In this document: positions 16,201-19,346 of the stretch, in pieces
How positions within the stretch are numbered: position 1 is the stretch's first letter
Layout: each line of letters opens with the position of its first letter
From: Dehalococcoidia bacterium
GTDB lineage: Bacteria > Chloroflexota > Dehalococcoidia > Lucifugimonadales > Lucifugimonadaceae
NCBI GenBank assembly: GCA_028278465.1
Contig: JANQEF010000043.1
Coordinates: 1-19,346 of the forward strand
Length of the DNA: 19,346 nucleotides
Reading direction: 5' to 3'
Notes under the pieces: model-generated
The model's database searches: none
The model's input: only the letters and a program-made list of their open reading frames with translations
What the model was told of the DNA's origin: nothing
Made by a program: the position numbers and the translations under genes

Positions 16201-17259
16201 AGCGACAGGAGGCGTGTTGATGTGCTGCGAGATCACCGCGATGTCGTCGTCGCCCATGAACGGGACGCGGCCGGTACACATCTCGTAGAGCATGGCGCCG
16301 AGCGAGTAGAGGTCAGCGGCGGGCGTGACGTCGACGCCTGTCGCCTGCTCCGGCGGCATGTAGGAGACGGTGCCGACCATCACTTTCTCTGTGGTGAGCC
16401 TTGAACGGTCGGTGGTAACGGCCAGCCCGAAGTCGCCGATCTTGGCTGAGCCGTCTTCGTCTAGCCACACGTTGCCGGGCTTGAGATCCCGGTGCACGAT
16501 GCCTTTGGAGTGAGCGAACGACAGCCCCTGTGCCGTCTGCGTTGCGATGCGGAGTGCTGTCTCGAGATCAAGCGGACCTTCGGCTTCTTCGATCAGGCCT
16601 TCGACGTCGCCACCCGCCATCAGCGGCTGCACCATGTATGGCTGCGTGCCTGTCGCGCCGGCTACCGGCTCTTCGCCGAGGTCGTAGATCGGCACGACGT
16701 TCGGGTGGTTGCCGAGCCTTCCCATCGCCTGCGCCTCACGCCGAACCCGCTCACGGCTGGTCTCGTCCAGGCCTTCGGTCTTGATCAGCGCAAACGCGAC
16801 GTCACGATCAAGCGTCTCGTCGTGTGCAAGGAACACCCTCTTCTTGCCACCCTCACCAAGAAACCGATCAACTACGTAGCGGCCGGCGGCGAAGGAGGTA
16901 GGAGGGGCAGAAGCAGCGGCGGCATCCGGTGACACCGACGAACCGGCCGTAGCGGCGGCGCCATCGACAGCAGATGACCGACCACCTGCGCCAGACCGAC
17001 CGCCATCTCCTGCAACAGACCTCGAAGACGGCCTATCACCTACGCCCTCGGCCGCCGCGCTACCAACTGCTGAGTCACCCGATCCACCGATCGCATCAAG
17101 CGCGGCCTTCAGGAACGCCCGGGCCTCTTTGTGCTCCGGGTCGAGGCCTAGCGCAGCCCTGGCGCACTGCTCCGCCTCAGACCAGTCCCGCCGCTCAAGA
17201 GCCTCGTCGGCCTGGTCGAGCAATCGGTCTATCCGACGCTGCACACGCTCGCTGGGCAT
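13216..17259 (-). CDS. Serine/threonine protein kinase fused to STAND/AAA ATPase and TPR tail
   Basis: This 1347-residue multidomain signalling protein starts with a short TPR-like helix pair (1-58), then a flexible Ser/Gly/Ala-rich linker (60-122). The kinase domain (about 127-392) has a glycine loop GEGGKKRV (135-142), K160 in ALIK, HRDLKPGN (256-263), DFG (276-278) and MPPEQA (301-306), so all catalytic residues are present. An ATPase follows: FVGRQRE (424-430), Walker A GEPGIGKT (453-460), Walker B-like MLEDLHWAD (571-579) and EGNPLFMTET. The remainder is a helical TPR-like region. This layout resembles PknK and related kinase-ATPase regulators that phosphorylate partner proteins. There is no membrane segment, so it is probably cytoplasmic. 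The ATG at 17259 lacks a clear ribosome site. The gene converges with the FAD oxidoreductase and diverges from the G8 gene. Confidence 0.92.
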   Translation of the reverse strand: MPSERVQRRIDRLLDQADEALERRDWSEAEQCARAALGLDPEHKEARAFLKAALDAIGGSGDSAVGSAAAEGVGDRPSSRSVAGDGGRSGAGGRSSAVDGAAATAGSSVSPDAAAASAPPTSFAAGRYVVDRFLGEGGKKRVFLAHDETLDRDVAFALIKTEGLDETSRERVRREAQAMGRLGNHPNVVPIYDLGEEPVAGATGTQPYMVQPLMAGGDVEGLIEEAEGPLDLETALRIATQTAQGLSFAHSKGIVHRDLKPGNVWLDEDGSAKIGDFGLAVTTDRSRLTTEKVMVGTVSYMPPEQATGVDVTPAADLYSLGAMLYEMCTGRVPFMGDDDIAVISQHINTPPVAPSWHNRLVPKALDALVMRLLAKDPSERPGSAEEVLAALQAVDLSAAADDAEEREEREAGLGSLDSMAGGVFVGRQREMDQLKSTFEDALGGRGRLVTLVGEPGIGKTRTAQELATYSSMRGAQVLWGRSYEGGGAPPYWPWVQAIRSHVTATEETLLRSQMGTTASVISEVVPEVKQTLPEVQPPPPIEDPESARFRLFDSITTFLKTTSENQPLVVMLEDLHWADRPSLSLLEFVARELSDSRLLIVGNYRDVELNRRHPLSMTLGELGRERLFDRVVLRGLARDEIERFIEVAAGTEAPEQLITTVYEHTEGNPLFMTETVRLLVQEGEIASGQASKRGATSWELKIPEGVREVIGRRLDKLSERCNELLSTAAVIGRQFRFDVLLKLDEELTENSLLDLMDEALGARVVEELSGEIGHYQFSHALIEETLTDELSLTRKVRLHARIARALEEYYGDTATAHAEQLAHHFAQAETILGSEQAILHHFYAGETAKRRFAVEEAERYLSYIEDRCPVVDSELIADAYAELAQVRAEFTYGDEEKTLAYRELGEKAFDYYAKNGLNEKAIELSIELPAHMHSHDSVLKLCEQAFKLENEDEPLALRLNARYARSLSLAGTDRVDEGSRLLKETLVRARDLGLNTTACQILHFLAQIAFLSNRYDESQQRADEALNLATTVAERINAGSAAFFASHAALAVGNREVSERLAETCFSIGHESRHPNTIWMGEFALLSLAILTADRERLDTLVDLPPAIFGSRGDLADTSREVEKMFKELLFRDSSEIEARVSQMEAERGGGPLGEDLDRRVLGRIRDSRAMFGHWTLNRRHIDRAVEACSKMTGWDIKPDAADGYTSIGRATLISAGLIAAIARLTEHAAKLIDELTPWQGTYDTGFWHGTYASVDLIIAMLHDVLGETASAGKMFEQAIQSVDAAEYPPLRILARSDYSAMLLRTDPVGSRALIEQLQGEALEIATAYKMPILTERVLAQKKLVSA

Positions 17260-17945
17260 AGTGGCGGCATCTTACCGCAGGCGTCGAACGCTCCCCACGG
17301 GTGAAGGCGGTCCTTCCCAACTTCGCGAGCCCTCGCGCTTCCGGCCGGTCCCGCTCACCTCGCGACACACGGGCCAACGTCCCGGAATAATGCGTTTAAC
17401 AAATCCGTTTGCTACCATGCCGCCCAGTTTGCCTCTCAGGCGCGCAGGGTCACGGGTGGATCTACTTCCCGGCCAGACTTGTCCTGTCATCTTGACGCTG
17501 TCCAAAGGCATCCCTGGATTCGCATACAGGTGCCGTTCTCCGCAGGAACCGGCACGCGGTTCGGGGCTTGGATCACAGCATGTCAGCACGGGCAGGAGTC
17601 AACACCTCACTAACGAAGGAACCGAGCCCACCTCTCAGGGACGGGCTCAAGACTTTCAACGCGCATTCTGCAGCGAGACAGACAATCGGACGGGCGTGAC
17701 CTGACGAGGTAATTCCGTCAGCGGCCCATACAGGCCGAGCTTGCGTTGACAGCGGTGCTTACGTGCATGGCTGTCTGCGGTTCGGGCTATCCGATCATCT
17801 CTTTTCGATCTGCCTGCCGTGGTGGCCGCGCGACCGAACCGCGCACCGCTTAGTCCGGCACCACCACGGGGCACCACCGAGTCTCGCTTAAGGCGTCAGC
17901 AGTCCGCCCTCCCCGGCACGCGGACTGTTGTCGGAGAGCATCGCT
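17260..17945. other. Divergent intergenic region with multi-hairpin leader
   Basis: These 686 bp separate the divergent kinase and G8-protein genes and should hold both promoters. No gene is convincing here; the frames are low-complexity shadow. A perfect TTGACA at 17746-17751 faces the G8 gene but has no good -10 at the right distance. Stems on the plus strand are 17701-17706/17716-17721 (CTGACG/CGTCAG), 17722-17726/17733-17737, 17817-17825/17861-17869 (CCGTGGTGG/CCACCACGG, enclosing GCGCG/CGCGC) and 17900-17906/17921-17927. GAGCCC/GGGCTC at 17624-17648 is a further hairpin. No known riboswitch core was recognised. Confidence 0.5.
17817..17927 (+). promoter_or_regulatory. Candidate structured 5' leader of the G8 gene
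   Basis: A perfect 9-bp stem (17817-17825 with 17861-17869) encloses a 5-bp hairpin (17828-17832 with 17840-17844). A second hairpin of 7 bp with a 14-nt loop (17900-17927) ends just six bases before the GGAG ribosome site at 17933-17936. The position is suitable for control of translation start. No regulatory ligand or known class is recognised, and the GC-rich context makes chance stems likely. Confidence 0.3.
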
Positions 17946-19346
17946 ATGCGAGCAGATCTCACGACCGCAAACGTTCGCCGGGGTTGGAACGGCGTCAGGG
18001 GGCGATCCCACTTCGCCTCCTATCTGCGGTTGTGGAAGCTCGGGGTGCTGGCTGTTGCCGGGCTTGTGATCGCTGTCGGGCTTGTTGCTGGCGGGTCTGG
18101 TGAGCGGGTGGTTAGCGCGGTTGGCGCCGATGTGGTGTCTGTGTCTAGCGGCGACTGGTCGAGCGGGTCGACGTGGAGCTCGGGCTCTGTGCCGCAGCCG
18201 GGGCAGTCGGTTGAGGTGGCGGCAGGTCACAGGGTGATCTTCGATGCCGATCTGACCAACGCAGGCATTGTTGGACTGGACATCTTCGGCACGCTCGACT
18301 TCTCTCGTGATGTGAGCACCGTGCTCGAGTCACGCGGCAATGTGGTGGTACGAGACGGCGGAGAGCTGCTGATCGGCGCGCAGTCGAACCCGATACACCC
18401 ATCGATCACGGCGAAGATCGTCTTCGACGTCGCCAACAACTCGCAGTTCGTCGGCGGCTCCCTCTTCGAGGAGTCAGACACCGGACTGTGGGTCTTCAAC
18501 GGAGGGCGCTGGGAGTCGCACGGCGCTCCTGTCAGCGTGCCGTGGACCAGGCTCGCAGCGCCCGCGACAGCAGGCTCGACCTCGGTCATCGCAGACGCCG
18601 ACCTCTCTGACTGGCGGGTCGGCGGCGACGTCCTGATTACTGCAACGGGCAACAACATCCCGACGCACGACGGCGCCCTCGGTCACACCACCTTCTTCAC
18701 AGAGGACGAGGAGCGTGTGGTGACGGCGGTCACACCGCTCGGCGATGGGACGACCCGCATCGACCTCAACGCGCCTCTCTCATTCAACCACGAAGGCTCG
18801 ACAGACCCTGAGGCGCCGCGCGGCGAGGTGGCGCTGCTCACACGGAACGTCATCGTCACATCGAAGACAGACCAGCGCGCCCACACCCTCTTCATGTATG
18901 GCGGCCTCGGCACACCGACATTCACCCAGTTCAAGGGGCTGGGGCCGAAGGGCGTGTTCGGACGCTACCCGGTCCACTTCCACATGCTCGCCGAGACTTC
19001 CGTCGGAAGGATCGCTCGCGGCAACGTTATCTGGGATTCGCAAAACCACTTCATGGTGGTGCACAACTCGCTCGGCGTGACGCTCGAGGCCAACATCGGC
19101 TATCGCGGCATAAGGAGTGGGTTCTGGCTCGAGTCGACCTTCGCAGGCGAGATGGGGCCGAGGCCGCGTGGCAACGCCATGATCGGGAACCTGTCTGTCA
19201 AGAGCACAGGCAAGGACAACCGTGACGGGAGGATGTACGCCATCTATGCCGAGCGGGAGAACTCGTACCTCAACAACGTCGTGACGAGCCTCACCGGGAC
19301 GACCCAGGTCTCCGGATACGGCTGGCCAGAGGGTGGCATCCTCTCC
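17946..19346 (+). CDS. G8-domain, CEMIP/TMEM2-like beta-helix protein, 3'-truncated
   Basis: The frame opens at ATG 17946, nine bases after GGAG (17933-17936), and stays open for 467 codons to the last base, so the C-terminus lies outside the window. A hydrophobic segment at about 31-50 (LGVLAVAGLVIAVGLVAGG) after a basic start predicts a signal peptide or membrane anchor, placing the rest outside the cytoplasm. Residues about 68-190 match a G8 domain: paired Trp (W71, W77), VPQPGQSVEVAAGHRV, beta-strand repeats and conserved glycines. Downstream comes GRYPVHFHM (339-347), the hallmark of the region that follows G8 in CEMIP, TMEM2 and PKHD1L1, then right-handed beta-helix turns (GNVIWDS, EANIGYRG, SVKSTG). 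In animals such proteins bind or cleave hyaluronan; a polysaccharide ligand is plausible here but unproven. It is divergent from the kinase gene. Confidence 0.85.
   Translation, partial: MRADLTTANVRRGWNGVRGRSHFASYLRLWKLGVLAVAGLVIAVGLVAGGSGERVVSAVGADVVSVSSGDWSSGSTWSSGSVPQPGQSVEVAAGHRVIFDADLTNAGIVGLDIFGTLDFSRDVSTVLESRGNVVVRDGGELLIGAQSNPIHPSITAKIVFDVANNSQFVGGSLFEESDTGLWVFNGGRWESHGAPVSVPWTRLAAPATAGSTSVIADADLSDWRVGGDVLITATGNNIPTHDGALGHTTFFTEDEERVVTAVTPLGDGTTRIDLNAPLSFNHEGSTDPEAPRGEVALLTRNVIVTSKTDQRAHTLFMYGGLGTPTFTQFKGLGPKGVFGRYPVHFHMLAETSVGRIARGNVIWDSQNHFMVVHNSLGVTLEANIGYRGIRSGFWLESTFAGEMGPRPRGNAMIGNLSVKSTGKDNRDGRMYAIYAERENSYLNNVVTSLTGTTQVSGYGWPEGGILS

Noticed and set aside
17260..17945. Known riboswitch (c-di-GMP or cobalamin type) upstream of the G8 gene
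   Set aside because: Hairpins exist, but none of the conserved core words of those classes could be found by eye.

Overview
The window is a high-GC bacterial chromosomal segment with eight protein genes (two cut by the window ends), one tRNA and four sizeable gene-poor stretches. Long open frames in every reading frame, Gly/Ala/Arg-rich shadow frames, lipoproteins with Thr/Pro-rich linkers, very large regulator-ATPase-TPR proteins and an intergenic mosaic of short palindromic repeats fit an uncultured Chloroflexota (Dehalococcoidia/SAR202-like) lineage best. An actinobacterial relative cannot be excluded; this placement is inference from gene style only.

Left part (1-5920): the 3' part of a TPR-repeat protein (+) converges with an amidohydrolase/deacetylase-type metallohydrolase (-). 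About 630 bp of mosaic dispersed-repeat DNA separates them. Divergent from the metallohydrolase is a PstS-like phosphate-binding lipoprotein made of two nearly identical full-length binding domains fused in one chain, preceded by a possible Pho-box-like repeat and followed by a strong hairpin. A small lipoprotein with a coiled-coil-like stretch follows on the same strand. No PstC/A/B, PhoU or PhoR/PhoB genes are visible nearby.

Middle (5921-8413): a DHA2-like MFS exporter (-), then roughly 785 bp with no credible gene. That gap contains a 129-nt element able to fold into a long stem with internal stems (7613-7741). A tRNA-Lys(TTT) with encoded CCA lies at 8150-8224.

Right part (8414-19346): a SARP/BTAD-type regulator fused to a STAND/AAA ATPase and a long helical repeat region (+). 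A berberine-bridge-type FAD oxidoreductase follows 73 bp downstream on the same strand and is probably co-transcribed. Convergent with it is a 1347-residue Ser/Thr kinase with the same kind of ATPase and TPR tail (-). The two large proteins share one ATPase-TPR chassis coupled to two different output heads, a DNA-binding SARP head and a protein kinase. Divergent from the kinase, after a 686-bp gap with several hairpins, is the 5' part of a G8-domain protein with a CEMIP/TMEM2-like beta-helix region. It carries an N-terminal membrane segment and runs off the window end without a stop.

The observations most worth following up are the tandem PstS fusion, the G8/CEMIP-like protein with its hairpin-rich leader, the foldable 129-nt element, and the shared ATPase chassis flanking an FAD oxidoreductase. 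No CRISPR array, transposase, integrase or phage gene was seen.
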